Positions 9,201 to 17,436 of a DNA stretch of 64,000 nucleotides are shown here, one piece after another; the stretch's first letter is position 1, and each line of letters opens with the position of its first letter. Where the stretch lies: NCBI GenBank assembly GCA_964532595.1, contig CAZHIQ010000002.1, forward strand, positions 186,001 to 250,000, written 5' to 3'. A program made the translations under genes and the position numbers. This DNA comes from Chryseosolibacter sp964532595. GTDB lineage: Bacteria > Bacteroidota > Bacteroidia > Cytophagales > Cyclobacteriaceae. Under the pieces are notes generated by a model. The model worked only from the letters and a program-made list of their open reading frames with translations. It did not search any database and was not told the origin of the DNA.

Positions 9201-12200
9201 ACAGTTGAGTGATGTTACCGGTTGCCCCGGCGCAGACCTCGGCACACCGGTCGATGTGATTGAGAACGCCCTTCCCACAGCGACCAGCGCTGTAACAGGA
9301 GGGGGCACGGTATGCGAAGGGGCTGCTTTGCCCGATGTTACCTTTACCTTCACAGGGACAGCACCCTTCAACTTTACCTATTCCAACGGAACGACCCCCG
9401 TGTCTGTGAATAACCATCCGACTACCACTTATACGATTACGGGGGCTGCGGTAGGGAGTTATTCAGTTACAGCTTTAACGGATGCAAAAGGCTGCTCAGC
9501 AACAGATCTCGGCACCGCGGTAGAGGTCATTGAGAATCCCCTTCCTTCGGCGGAGATTAGCGGTGGTGGCGAATACTGCTCCGGTACCACCGTCCCCACG
9601 GTAACTTTTACCTTTACAGGTACGGCGCCCTTTGACTTTACCTATTCAGACGGAACAAATGATGTTCAGGTCAATGCTCATCCAAACAACACCTTTACCA
9701 TCACTTCTCCTACGCCGGGTACTTACTCCATTACACAGTTCAGTGATGCTTTAGGCTGCGCAGCCGTCGACCTTGGTACCCCTGTCGAAGTGATAGAGAA
9801 TCTCCTACCCACAGTAAACGCAGCAACGGGTGGTGGAGCTGTGTGCGACGGGGCGGCTCTGCCCGATGTCACGTTCACCTTTACAGGTACTGCACCTTTC
9901 AACTTTACCTTTACCAACGGCACAACAGCCACACCGGTGAATAACCATCCTACTCACACCTATACGATCAGTGGGGCGGCAGCCGGTAGCTATTCCATCA
10001 CATCATTAACGGATGCAAATGGGTGTGCTGCGACAGACCTTGGCCCTTCGGTTGACGTGATTGTCAATCCGTTGCCCTCCGGTGATGTTGGAGGCGGGGG
10101 TATTACGTGCGATCCGGGAACACGTCCCGACGTTACTTTCGTATTCACGGGTACTGCGCCTTTCGACTTTACTTACTCGGACGGGACTGTAACAACATCA
10201 GTTTCCGGTCATAACTCCAATACGTTCACCTTGACCAATCCCGCCCCGGGAACCTATAGTCTCACTGCGTTGCAGGATGCTACGGGTTGTGTCACTAATG
10301 ATTTGGGAGGACAGGCTTCGGTGGAAATCGCACCCGTACCGACAATAACCGCCGGACCACCCGCGACGGTTTGTGCTACGGATTTTGTTGTCCTTCAGGG
10401 AGACGTTCAGAATGCGCCGGCGCTATTGTGGTCCACCGCAGGTGACGGCGAGTTTGACGACCCCACTGATCCCTCGGCAAGATATACCCCCGGAAGCCAG
10501 GATGCAGCTAATGGAAGCGTTGTGCTTACCGCAACGGCTGTCGGAACTTGTCCGGGGTACAGTGCAACGGTAGTAATCACCGTCAATGAGGCCGCCATTG
10601 TTGACGCTGGGTTGCCACAGACCGTTTGCGCAGGTCAGTCGGCGACTCTCGACGCAGCTATGGGAGGATCGGCAACATCTCTGCTTTGGACTACCGCCGG
10701 AGACGGCTCCTTTAGTGATGCGACAAGCGCGAATGCCACGTACACACCGGGTCCCGCCGACCTGGCGAATGGCTCGGTCATTCTGACGGCAACGACGAAC
10801 AATCCTCCGGGGCCTTGCCCGGCAGCAACTAGTACCGTTGCCGTTAATTTTATGGACATTCCGACCGATCCGAGCCTGGTAGGTAACGAGACATGGATTG
10901 GCCATGTCTATGACGATGCGGGCGACCCTACGCCCATGCCCGCTCGCATCGATTTTGATGTTGCTAAATACAGAGGATTCATCGAGTCTGCTGATATCAG
11001 CGGAATGACTGCAGCGTCTTCTTACGATGAGACGACTGACTTTTTTGACCTCAATCTGGAAGCTGCAGATTTCATTTCAGGACCTAACGTCTGCGGAAGC
11101 TATCAGAATAATTTCAGCATCCGATATCTGATGAACAAGACCTTCGAGGCTGGTGTTTATCGATTCACAGTCGGATCAGACGACGGGGTGCGTCTCTTCC
11201 TCGATGGAGTCGCGATTACACCTGCCGAGGGCTTTGATCTGCAGACGTATACCCTCTACACTTCGGATCCGGTGTGTCTGACGGAGGGCGTCCACGCTCT
11301 GGAGATTCAATATTTTGAGAACACCGGCGAATCGAGGTTGTCGTTCAGCTATGAACGAGTTGCTCCTGTGGTCACCAACGCTCCGATTGAAGTGTGCGTG
11401 GGTGCTGCGGCCCCGACACTCAGCGCCTCCAGCACGGATGCGGACGTCCTGACCTATCACTGGTATCACGAGGGTGTACACGTATTTACGGGAGCCGATT
11501 TCATTCCCGATGCTTCCACCCTCGATATGTCAGTTCCCGGAACGACTGCCTTTGAAGTCGCCGCGGTGTATGCCTGTGGCGAGGCACCGCGCGTGACGGC
11601 GACTGTAAATGTACTGGATGCGGCAACACTGATTTTGAGCGACCAGCAGATTTGTGCATCAGGTGGGCCGGTCGATTTACAAGCTTTTGCCTCGGCTGTA
11701 CCTGCCGGAGGAACGTTTATGTTCTCGGGTCATGCCGCGATCTCCGGAACGTTGTTTGACCCTACCGGGCTCGCAGGAAACACAATACAAGTGACGGTGG
11801 ATTACTCCACGGGTGCATGCGCCGCATCCTCGGGTACTTTGAATCTCACCATCACTGATGATGCTGTACTTGATGTGCCGACAGCTCCGGTAGTACTTTG
11901 TGAGAGCGTGGGACTGATTGACCTCACGACGCTGGTCGTCGCCAACCCCGGAGGAGGAACCTTTGTATTCAATGGTCCTCAAGTCACAGGCAATATGTTT
12001 GATCCCGCCGGCTTGAGCGGATTGCAGGTGATCACGGTGGATTACGGAGTGGGAGCTTGTGTCGCATCGCAGGCAGTCTTTGAGGTGGAGGTTATGTCGG
12101 AAGCAGTGCTTACAACAACCAATGCGACAGTCTGCGCGAACGCAGGGCCGTTGAATCTCCTCACCCTTGTCACCGGGCAGCCCGGCGGAGGAACATTCAC

Positions 12201-14259
12201 CTTTACCGGTGCTGGTGTGTCGGGCAACTTCTTTGACCCTACAACTCAGTCAGGAACGATTCAAGTTCAGGTCCATTATGACCGCGGTGGATGTGAGGCG
12301 ACCGGTATGATCAATATCAACGTTCGTGATGCTTCGGATCCATTCTGTACGGTAGTGAATTGTAACTCGGTTGTAGTAGTTCCTAAGACGACGCCTGCAA
12401 CCTGTGCGAACTCGGATGGAAGCATGACGTTGAGCATAAAACCGTTCAAGCCAAATCCGACGGCAGCGGTTGTTATCACGGTGACGGGCATAACCACTCC
12501 TGTTCAATACTCAAAAACCATCCAGAACGACAGTATCTTCACCCACCTGCCGGTTGGACTTTATGAGTATGTCATTCAATACGGTGACGTCTGCACGCTG
12601 CCCGGCTTCTTTTCTATTGATCGGTCGGGAACCGTCGGACCTGCCAGTGTGATCGTGCAGAGCCCTCCGGATTGTGCTGATGCTGCCACAGGATCCGTTA
12701 TGATCGATGTCCCGGGCGAGGAGGGTAATGTGCTGGAGTGGTCTCTCAACGGAGGAGGTTTCACGCCTTTCGTAGTGGGGAACGCGGTAACCGGTATTGA
12801 GAAGGGTGATCATATCATCCGCATACGCAGAAACAATTCCGACGTATGTACGTCCGATGTCGCCTTTACGATGACGGGGCCCGATGCAATAACTGCATCG
12901 TTTACCATCACTGCTGCTACGTGTGACGGTAACGACGGAGCAATTCAGGGAATAACGGTCGGCGGAGGAAGCGGTACCGGATATGAGTGGTCGATCGATG
13001 GTGGTTTAACCTGGACGACTGAAACGAATCTGACCGGTCTCATTACCGGATCATATAATCTGGTGGTACGCGACGGCAATGGGTGCGAAAGTGTGTTTAC
13101 AGCCGATGTGTTGTCACCTGGATTTGTCAATACGGTGATTACGAAAAGCGATGCGAATTGTTCCAACGAGGGGAGAAGTGGATCCATCTCCGTCAATGTG
13201 GTTGATGGTGGTCAGTATTTCGTCGCATTAAGCACTGATCAGTTTAATGCGCCGGCGGAAGATGAGTACGTCACGTACACAAACCCGGCTCTGGTGTTCA
13301 ATAATCTCGCCCGTGGCCAGTACTTCGTTTATGTCAAGCCGGCTACAGGTTCATGTCCGACAAGAACAGCTCCGATTGAAATCTTCGGGGTATATGATAT
13401 AACCTTTGATCTCCAGCTGAACTGCCACGATAATGCCGTGTCGCTTTCACTGTTGAACATAACAGGTGAGAACAAACCTGGTTCGGGGCCGTTAGAGATT
13501 CAGGTGTCACGACGCCTGAGCACTGATCCCCCCAGTGTCGTGCAGTTCCAGTTCCCTGCAAACGGTGAGCTATTCCTTGATAATAGTCAGCACGCTTTCC
13601 TTCAGGCGCCTGGAGAGTACACTCTTAAAATCCTGCAGGTACAAAGTGAAGTGCTTTGTCAGTTCTCGTCCGAGACGGTAACGTTTACCGTTCCGGGGCC
13701 TCTGGCAGCAAACATTCAGCAAGTAGGTAAATCGTACCCCGATATACCGTCCGGAGTGTTCACGGTAGCAGGTATTACCGGTGGCGCATATCCTTATGAT
13801 GTGCGGATCAGTCTGGATTCAGCTGCGTCGTTCGCGCTGCCTTTCTTTGAGACGAACTTCGAACAGGTTGGTCTTGACGAACATCAGTTGCCTGCAAAAG
13901 CCTACAAGAATGTGCCTCCGGGAAGGTATCAGGTTGAAGTACAGGATGCGTTAGGCTGTGCTATTGGTCTGACAGCCCGGGTGCCGCTCGATGATGAGTT
14001 GTTTATCCCTACCGTTTTTACGCCAAATGGCGACGGCTACAACGAGGTGTTCTATATCCGCAACCTCCCGACGGAGTCAGCAAGCAACGAGCTTATCATC
14101 ACGAACCGTTGGGGTAAACAGGTATATGCGTCAACCGACTATCAGAATAACTGGGATGGAGGTGACGTTGCAGATGGCGTGTACTTCTATCGACTCCGGA
14201 TTGGAAACGGTGAAGTCCTTACGGGATGGGTTGAGATTATGCGAGGACAGCAACCCTGA
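6280..14259 (+). CDS. Giant secreted adhesin-like protein with tandem repeats and T9SS type B sorting domain
   Basis: This is a 2659-residue cell-surface or secreted protein. In order it has: a signal peptide (residues 1-29, ending SFGQ); a SprB-like repeat region to about 290; eleven tandem 88-90-residue domains (378-1352), each with two Cys; two related domains containing LLWSTAGDG and LLWTTAGDG (about 1353-1530); a PA14-like domain (about 1535-1695, with AGVYRFTVGSDDGVRLFLDG); three Ig-like repeats with the GGTFxF motif (about 1780-2020); SprB-like repeats (for example GSYNLVVRDGNGC); and the C-terminal gliding-motility-associated domain from 2575 (FIPTVFTPNGDGYNEVF). That last domain marks it as a T9SS type B substrate. 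PA14 domains usually bind glycans, so adhesion to a polysaccharide or a cell is the likely role. It is coupled to the small secreted gene directly upstream. The domain calls are pattern-based; the T9SS tail is unmistakable. Confidence 0.93.
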   Translation: MQRKLLSVVLKCLAVFSFCLFSGAASFGQATVVIENVTNACGSQANGSFQITVTAGIPPFSVVVFAPSYGTFVTKELQLGVPTIVDGLYPDNNVLSVTDNDPNPNYSTSVPIISVPEITGMSVSTSDNTDVTCVMPNGSISIDAITGGSGTYSFSWTGPNGFTSNAQNLTGLSGGDYVVTVTDQDAACSFVSNVFTIVDPVPSPFTISSGDLSICAGESVSVDLSVADPGVEYRLFVDGAATPATVTGPTNSITYGGLAPGSYTLSVRAALGSCTPIFSLNTLTLDVSAGPVSAVLSGDATICEGTPTDLAVTISGGAPPYSFTIDNGVGPITGYTSGTAISVTPNSTTAYQIVGNVVDANGCVVAGAGSATVTVSPVPVAVIDGGGAYCAGGTPPSVIFNFTGTPPFDFTYSDGSATHIVSGHPSNIYTVSTAAVGTYSITALTDAGGCAGADLGTPVDVIENPLPEVSNVSGGGTVCDGAALPDVTFTFAGTAPFNFSYTDGTATVPVNNHPSNTFTISGAAAGSYSVTALTDANGCSATDLGSSVNVVVNPLPSAAVSGGGEFCEGTPVPTVTFTFTGTAPFDFTYSNGVNNVQVNAHPTNTFVVNSPLPGSYSITQLSDATGCAAADLGTPVDVIENALPTVSAVAGGGAVCDGAALPDVTFTFTGTAPFNFTYTDGTTTVPVNNHPSNTYTITGAAVGSYSVTALTDAKGCSATDLGSSVDVIVNPLPTAVVSGGGEFCAGTAVPAVTFTFTGTAPFDFTYSDGTDDVQINGHPTNSFTLTSPSAGTYFITQLNDASGCPGVDLGTPVGVVENALPTAASAVTGGGSVCDGGTLPDVTFTFTGTAPFNFTYTNGTTTVPVTNHPDHTYTISGAAVGSYSVTALTDAKGCSATDLGSSVDVIVNPLPSAVISGGGEFCAGTTVPAVTFTFTGTAPFDFTYSDGTNDVQVTAHPTNTFALTAPNAGTYSITQLSDVTGCPGADLGTPVDVIENALPTATSAVTGGGTVCEGAALPDVTFTFTGTAPFNFTYSNGTTPVSVNNHPTTTYTITGAAVGSYSVTALTDAKGCSATDLGTAVEVIENPLPSAEISGGGEYCSGTTVPTVTFTFTGTAPFDFTYSDGTNDVQVNAHPNNTFTITSPTPGTYSITQFSDALGCAAVDLGTPVEVIENLLPTVNAATGGGAVCDGAALPDVTFTFTGTAPFNFTFTNGTTATPVNNHPTHTYTISGAAAGSYSITSLTDANGCAATDLGPSVDVIVNPLPSGDVGGGGITCDPGTRPDVTFVFTGTAPFDFTYSDGTVTTSVSGHNSNTFTLTNPAPGTYSLTALQDATGCVTNDLGGQASVEIAPVPTITAGPPATVCATDFVVLQGDVQNAPALLWSTAGDGEFDDPTDPSARYTPGSQDAANGSVVLTATAVGTCPGYSATVVITVNEAAIVDAGLPQTVCAGQSATLDAAMGGSATSLLWTTAGDGSFSDATSANATYTPGPADLANGSVILTATTNNPPGPCPAATSTVAVNFMDIPTDPSLVGNETWIGHVYDDAGDPTPMPARIDFDVAKYRGFIESADISGMTAASSYDETTDFFDLNLEAADFISGPNVCGSYQNNFSIRYLMNKTFEAGVYRFTVGSDDGVRLFLDGVAITPAEGFDLQTYTLYTSDPVCLTEGVHALEIQYFENTGESRLSFSYERVAPVVTNAPIEVCVGAAAPTLSASSTDADVLTYHWYHEGVHVFTGADFIPDASTLDMSVPGTTAFEVAAVYACGEAPRVTATVNVLDAATLILSDQQICASGGPVDLQAFASAVPAGGTFMFSGHAAISGTLFDPTGLAGNTIQVTVDYSTGACAASSGTLNLTITDDAVLDVPTAPVVLCESVGLIDLTTLVVANPGGGTFVFNGPQVTGNMFDPAGLSGLQVITVDYGVGACVASQAVFEVEVMSEAVLTTTNATVCANAGPLNLLTLVTGQPGGGTFTFTGAGVSGNFFDPTTQSGTIQVQVHYDRGGCEATGMININVRDASDPFCTVVNCNSVVVVPKTTPATCANSDGSMTLSIKPFKPNPTAAVVITVTGITTPVQYSKTIQNDSIFTHLPVGLYEYVIQYGDVCTLPGFFSIDRSGTVGPASVIVQSPPDCADAATGSVMIDVPGEEGNVLEWSLNGGGFTPFVVGNAVTGIEKGDHIIRIRRNNSDVCTSDVAFTMTGPDAITASFTITAATCDGNDGAIQGITVGGGSGTGYEWSIDGGLTWTTETNLTGLITGSYNLVVRDGNGCESVFTADVLSPGFVNTVITKSDANCSNEGRSGSISVNVVDGGQYFVALSTDQFNAPAEDEYVTYTNPALVFNNLARGQYFVYVKPATGSCPTRTAPIEIFGVYDITFDLQLNCHDNAVSLSLLNITGENKPGSGPLEIQVSRRLSTDPPSVVQFQFPANGELFLDNSQHAFLQAPGEYTLKILQVQSEVLCQFSSETVTFTVPGPLAANIQQVGKSYPDIPSGVFTVAGITGGAYPYDVRISLDSAASFALPFFETNFEQVGLDEHQLPAKAYKNVPPGRYQVEVQDALGCAIGLTARVPLDDELFIPTVFTPNGDGYNEVFYIRNLPTESASNELIITNRWGKQVYASTDYQNNWDGGDVADGVYFYRLRIGNGEVLTGWVEIMRGQQP
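7411..10335 (+). repeat. Eleven in-frame tandem repeats (264-270 bp) inside the giant adhesin
   Basis: Unit starts are 7411, 7675, 7942, 8206, 8473, 8737, 9007, 9271, 9541, 9805 and 10072. Odd units are type B (88 residues, PFDFTYS motif). Even units are type A (89-90 residues, PFNFTYT-like motif, usually with NNHP). The alternation is perfect, B-A-B-A through to B, so the real period is a dimer of about 531-537 bp. Each unit holds one Cys near its start and one in a GC dipeptide near its end, probably a disulfide. Internal units resemble each other more than the outermost two, as expected if the array grew by dimer duplication. Confidence 0.93.
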
Positions 14260-14267
14260 CGGAATCA

Positions 14268-14302
14268 GTGAGTGGTGAGGCGTTAGGTCCTCATCCACTC
14301 AC
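14268..14302. terminator. Hairpin between converging genes
   Basis: Arms 14268-14280 and 14289-14302 pair over 13 bp with one bulged base, around an 8-base loop. The hairpin overlaps the stop codon of the acyl-CoA reductase gene at 14299. There is no T-tract on either side, so a terminator role for the two converging genes is only possible. Confidence 0.35.
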
Positions 14303-15303
14303 GACAATTGTTGCAGAAACTTCATCGTATCAACTCGATCAGCATAATCCCAAAGATCTGGTGATTGTGCTTCCCCGAAAGGTACCCAATCGTCTTGACC
14401 GATACCTACGACGCATTGTATCTTCTCAGACAAACTATCGAGTCGTTCTTTTAGCTGGGTGGTGGATGAATAACGCTCGAGGTATACGACCGAAATTGGT
14501 GAGACAAGCCTTTCGTCTTCCTGGAGGATAACGAAACCTGAATCAAAAAACGGGATTCGGTTCACAAGAAGGATGCTCTTCTGATAGTCGTAGTTGTTGT
14601 GGTATTTGTGATGATGCAGGATATCGGTGTAATCTTTCCATGCGCCGAGCAAACGCACAGGGTCGAAGTCCTCGGGTACAAACAGCTTTGAGACGTTGCG
14701 ACATCCGAGACCAAAATAGCTGAAGACGTCTTTACCAAGTAAGACGAGTTGTTCGAGGGTTTCGGTGCCTGTGAGAACAGCACACGACGTACGATTTTTC
14801 CGGATAATGTGCGGATACTTTCCAAAGTATTCGAGGAAGTATCGGGCGGAATTGTCGCTTCCCGTGGCAATAATTGCGTCAAAGCCTCTTAGGACAGACT
14901 CGATTCGGACCTGTTGGGAAAAGCGCGGTTCAATTTCAAGGAGCTTATTGATCAGATACGCTGGAAGGACAGAGTCTTTCGATGAGAATTTCGCCATCAG
15001 AATATGGCCGCTGGCCCACACAGCGAGCATATCATGGAATCCTGCCAACGGGATGTTGCCGGCCATTACCACGCCGATCTTTTTAGGAGAGGGAGCAGCT
15101 TGGTAGGAAGCGGTCCATTGGTGCAGTTTTTTTCCATCGAGGTAGCGGCTGATGCCGTTCAACGCCAGTCGGACGCTTTCGGGCGTAAACCAGGTGTTTT
15201 CATTTCTGACTTTGTCAGCGAGTTCACTAAATTCAGCTTCATCGATTGCAGAGAGGAAATTTCCCAGTTTTTCAAGCGCTACCAGTCGTTCGTACGTCGT
15301 CAT
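14299..15303 (-). CDS. Acyl-CoA reductase, LuxC-like
   Basis: This 334-residue protein belongs to the LuxC-type acyl-CoA reductase family, an aldehyde-dehydrogenase-fold group that reduces acyl-CoA or acyl thioesters to aldehydes with NADPH. The sequence shows the family's MAGNIPLAGFHD segment (80-91, nucleotide-binding region) and the catalytic cysteine at C201 in FGLGCRNVSKLFVP. It is shorter than bioluminescence LuxC (about 480 residues), mainly at the N-terminus. No luxD or luxE lies nearby, so bioluminescence is not implied. It diverges from the ferredoxin gene at 15387 across 83 bases. I recall this pairing from other Bacteroidota genomes, which could mean shared regulation. The physiological substrate is unknown. 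Confidence 0.85.
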   Translation of the reverse strand: MTTYERLVALEKLGNFLSAIDEAEFSELADKVRNENTWFTPESVRLALNGISRYLDGKKLHQWTASYQAAPSPKKIGVVMAGNIPLAGFHDMLAVWASGHILMAKFSSKDSVLPAYLINKLLEIEPRFSQQVRIESVLRGFDAIIATGSDNSARYFLEYFGKYPHIIRKNRTSCAVLTGTETLEQLVLLGKDVFSYFGLGCRNVSKLFVPEDFDPVRLLGAWKDYTDILHHHKYHNNYDYQKSILLVNRIPFFDSGFVILQEDERLVSPISVVYLERYSSTTQLKERLDSLSEKIQCVVGIGQDDWVPFGEAQSPDLWDYADRVDTMKFLQQLS

Positions 15304-15327
15304 ATATTTAGGGAATACCCCGATTCT

Positions 15328-15359
15328 TTTGTAAGGTTATGTATTTGGGGTTATTTTTG
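15328..15359 (+). promoter_or_regulatory. Bacteroidota-type promoter of the ferredoxin gene
   Basis: TTTG at 15328-15331 and TATTTTTG at 15352-15359 are separated by 20 bases, a full match to the Bacteroidota vegetative pattern TTTG / TAnnTTTG. Transcription would start about 20 bases before the ferredoxin ATG. Confidence 0.6.
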
Positions 15360-15386
15360 TGATTAACACTCAAAAGTAGGAAAAGC

Positions 15387-15749
15387 ATGGCAATAATGAT
15401 TACCGACGAATGCATCAACTGTGGTGCATGCGAACCGGAATGCCCCAATACCGCGATCTATGAAGGTGGCAGGGAGTGGACGTGGGCCGGGGGCACCAAA
15501 CTCGAGCAAGTCGAGTTGGAAGACGGAACGTCAGTCGATGGCCACGAGGCACAGACTCCTGTCTCTAACGAGTTCTATTACATTGTCTCGATGAAGTGTA
15601 CGGAGTGTACGGGTTTCCACGAAGAACCCCAGTGTGCGGCCGTTTGCCCCGTAGATTGTTGTGTGCCTGATCCGGATGTTGTTGAAACGAAGGAGGAACT
15701 CCTTGCCAAGAAGGCATGGCTCCATCAGGAGGTTGAGCAGAGTTCTTAA
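15387..15749 (+). CDS. 2[4Fe-4S] ferredoxin, YfhL/Allochromatium type
   Basis: This is a 120-residue electron-transfer protein with two [4Fe-4S] cluster motifs. The first is C9, C12, C15 and C19 (CINCGACEPEC). The second is C71, C74, C83 and C87, with an eight-residue insert between the second and third Cys, typical of Alvin-type ferredoxins with a low-potential cluster. The inter-motif segment of about 50 residues is longer than in the 80-100-residue relatives. The two further Cys at 91-92 are unlikely to be ligands. The gene has a well-formed promoter and its own terminator, so it is a single-gene unit. The redox partner is not known; the divergent acyl-CoA reductase is NADPH-type by family and need not be it. 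Confidence 0.92.
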   Translation: MAIMITDECINCGACEPECPNTAIYEGGREWTWAGGTKLEQVELEDGTSVDGHEAQTPVSNEFYYIVSMKCTECTGFHEEPQCAAVCPVDCCVPDPDVVETKEELLAKKAWLHQEVEQSS

Positions 15750-15775
15750 ACCTGGTGCAATCGAATAGAATATCG

Positions 15776-15810
15776 AAGCTCCTTGCGAACCTGCAAGGAG
15801 CTTTTTTTTT
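15776..15810 (+). terminator. Rho-independent terminator of the ferredoxin gene
   Basis: An 11-bp perfect stem (15776-15786 with 15793-15803), a 6-base loop and a run of nine T residues lie 26 bases after the ferredoxin stop. Confidence 0.92.
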
Positions 15811-15833
15811 GAGGAATAGTTCCGGTTTACGGC

Positions 15834-16739
15834 TTAACGCATTTTTGCGCGTTTAATCAGATACGTCTGCAAGACCGTGTTGAAATCACGTTCGACATCG
15901 GCCTCGACAAAGTCGATTTTGTATTGATTACACCGCATTTTCAGACTGCGATAAAACCGTTCGGCTGTCTCGCGGAAATTGGACCGGATGTCGCCGGGAT
16001 TGAGCTTTATCCGTTCGCGTGTTTCCAGGTCGATAAATTCCATGGGGCGATCGTCGAAAGCGAAGTGCAGCTCAGTCTTGTGGTCGACCACGTGAAATAC
16101 AATGACCTCGTGCTTGTTGTGCTTAAGGTGCTGGAGCGCTTTAAACAGGTCGTCGGTCGATTCACTACTGTCAAACATATCGCTGAACAGGATCACCAGC
16201 GATCGTTTGTGTATTTTTTCGGCAATCTCGTGCAATACAGTTGAGACTTGTGTCGAGCCATCGCCGGGAGCCGCATCTTCGAGCTGGCCCAGCAGCCCAA
16301 AGAGCTTGTCGAGGTGCGTGGGTGTCGACTTGACTGGAGTTAATTCGCGGATCTGTTGATCGAAAAGACACAGACCCACCGCATCCCGCTGGCGGTGCAG
16401 CAAATAGGCAAGTGCGGACGCGGCGTAGATACTGAACCGGAGCTTGGATCGGCTTTCCACTGGATAAAACATCGAGGGTGACTTATCGATGGCGATGAGA
16501 CACCGGAGATTTGTCTCCTCCTCGTAACGCTTGGTGAACAACCGGTCGGTACGCGCGTATACCTTCCAGTCGATATGCCGCGTGCTTTCCCCCTCGTTGT
16601 AGAGACGGTGTTCAGCAAATTCCACGGAGAACCCGTGGTAGGGCGACTTGTGCATTCCGGTGATGAAGCCCTCAACCATCTGGCGGGCGAGCAGTTCCAG
16701 ACTCGTATGCCGCGCTATTTCATGCAGTTTAATGCTCAC
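15834..16739 (-). CDS. DUF58 domain-containing protein
   Basis: This 301-residue cytoplasmic protein of the DUF58 family has a von Willebrand A-like fold. The family core motif HIDWKVYARTDRLFTKRYEEE lies around 55-75 and is followed by IDKSPSM (84-90), a MIDAS-like DxSxS variant with D85, S87 and S89. Family members are usually encoded beside a MoxR AAA+ ATPase and Bat proteins. Here the neighbours are ferredoxin and a PUR-family gene and no moxR is in view, which is unusual; the partner may be encoded elsewhere. The biochemical role of the family is poorly defined; chaperone or metal-insertion work with MoxR has been proposed. The start at 16739 gives MSIKLHEIARHTSLE, typical for the family. 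Confidence 0.9.
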   Translation of the reverse strand: MSIKLHEIARHTSLELLARQMVEGFITGMHKSPYHGFSVEFAEHRLYNEGESTRHIDWKVYARTDRLFTKRYEEETNLRCLIAIDKSPSMFYPVESRSKLRFSIYAASALAYLLHRQRDAVGLCLFDQQIRELTPVKSTPTHLDKLFGLLGQLEDAAPGDGSTQVSTVLHEIAEKIHKRSLVILFSDMFDSSESTDDLFKALQHLKHNKHEVIVFHVVDHKTELHFAFDDRPMEFIDLETRERIKLNPGDIRSNFRETAERFYRSLKMRCNQYKIDFVEADVERDFNTVLQTYLIKRAKMR

Positions 16740-16829
16740 GATATTGCAAATTCGATATCTTCCGTGCTAATTTTAGCGGTTTTTAATTGGGATAAATACT
16801 AATCGTGCCAACTATTATTGCCGGTTGTC

Positions 16830-16860
16830 TTTGCTGGAATAGGCCAAAGTATTATCTTCA
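16830..16860 (+). promoter_or_regulatory. Candidate promoter of the PUR-family gene
   Basis: TTTG (16830-16833) and TATCTTCA (16853-16860) are separated by 19 bases. The -7 box matches TAnnTTTG at all but the last two positions. The predicted leader is about 30 bases. Confidence 0.35.
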
Positions 16861-16900
16861 AACTACTAAAACGTTAACCTAACACTAAAATTGAAGGATT

Positions 16901-17269
16901 GTGGAAGAAAACAAGACAAACGGTAGGGAAGAGATATTCTCTGAGAAGGTGAAAGCCGGGAAACGGACCTACTTCTTCGATGTGAAAGCCACCCGTTCGA
17001 ATGATTACTATCTGACGATTACAGAAAGCAAGAAGCGCTTCAAAGACGACGGGTTTACCTACGAAAAGCACAAGATTTTCCTCTACAAGGAAGATTTCAA
17101 TAAGTTCATCGAGGCGTTGAACAACACGGTTAACCATGTGAAGCACGAACTTATGCCCGACGTTGACTTTTCCCAATTCGACCACGAGCCCGAGAGTGAG
17201 GAGGCAACTGCCGAAACGTCAAGCAACGGCAAAGGCACGGAACTCGATACTGAACTCAAATGGGATTAG
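16901..17269 (+). CDS. PUR-family nucleic-acid-binding protein (DUF3276)
   Basis: This 122-residue protein is recognisable as the Bacteroidota PUR-alpha/beta/gamma-like family (DUF3276). The core is at about 10-90: EIFSEKVKAGKRTYFFDVK, then DYYLTITESKKRF and FLYKEDFNKFIEAL, the repeating strand-helix pattern of PUR repeats. The family binds single-stranded DNA or RNA; the borrelial relative BpuR is an RNA- and DNA-binding regulator. The C-terminal 30 residues are acidic and probably disordered. The start is a GTG at 16901 preceded by AAGGA at good spacing, one of the few clear Shine-Dalgarno-like sites in the window. A strong terminator follows. Confidence 0.93.
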   Translation: MEENKTNGREEIFSEKVKAGKRTYFFDVKATRSNDYYLTITESKKRFKDDGFTYEKHKIFLYKEDFNKFIEALNNTVNHVKHELMPDVDFSQFDHEPESEEATAETSSNGKGTELDTELKWD

Positions 17270-17317
17270 CCCCCGGCTGAGTTCGACCAGAACTGATCAA
17301 GACGTTAGCTTATTCTT

Positions 17318-17342
17318 ACCCCTGCCCCGCAGGGGTTTTTTT
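17318..17342 (+). terminator. Rho-independent terminator of the PUR-family gene
   Basis: An 8-bp stem (17318-17325 with 17329-17336), a 3-base loop and a run of seven T residues lie about 50 bases after the stop. Confidence 0.9.
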
Positions 17343-17436
17343 GTTAGTTGCCACGGGGGGCTCCAACGCTATTCCCGGGCGGAAAATTTCTTAACTTCGC
17401 GCCTCGATTAACAAAAACGCTTAATAATCAAGAGTA

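Noticed and set aside
7876..9417. Minus-strand open frames of 157 and 144 codons inside the adhesin repeats
   Set aside because: They repeat with the period of the tandem array and are products of its codon bias. They have no promoter and no family resemblance.
7411..10335. Tandem array considered as a CRISPR array
   Set aside because: The units are 264-270 bases, in frame, and code for a protein domain. There are no 25-40-base repeats with unique spacers.
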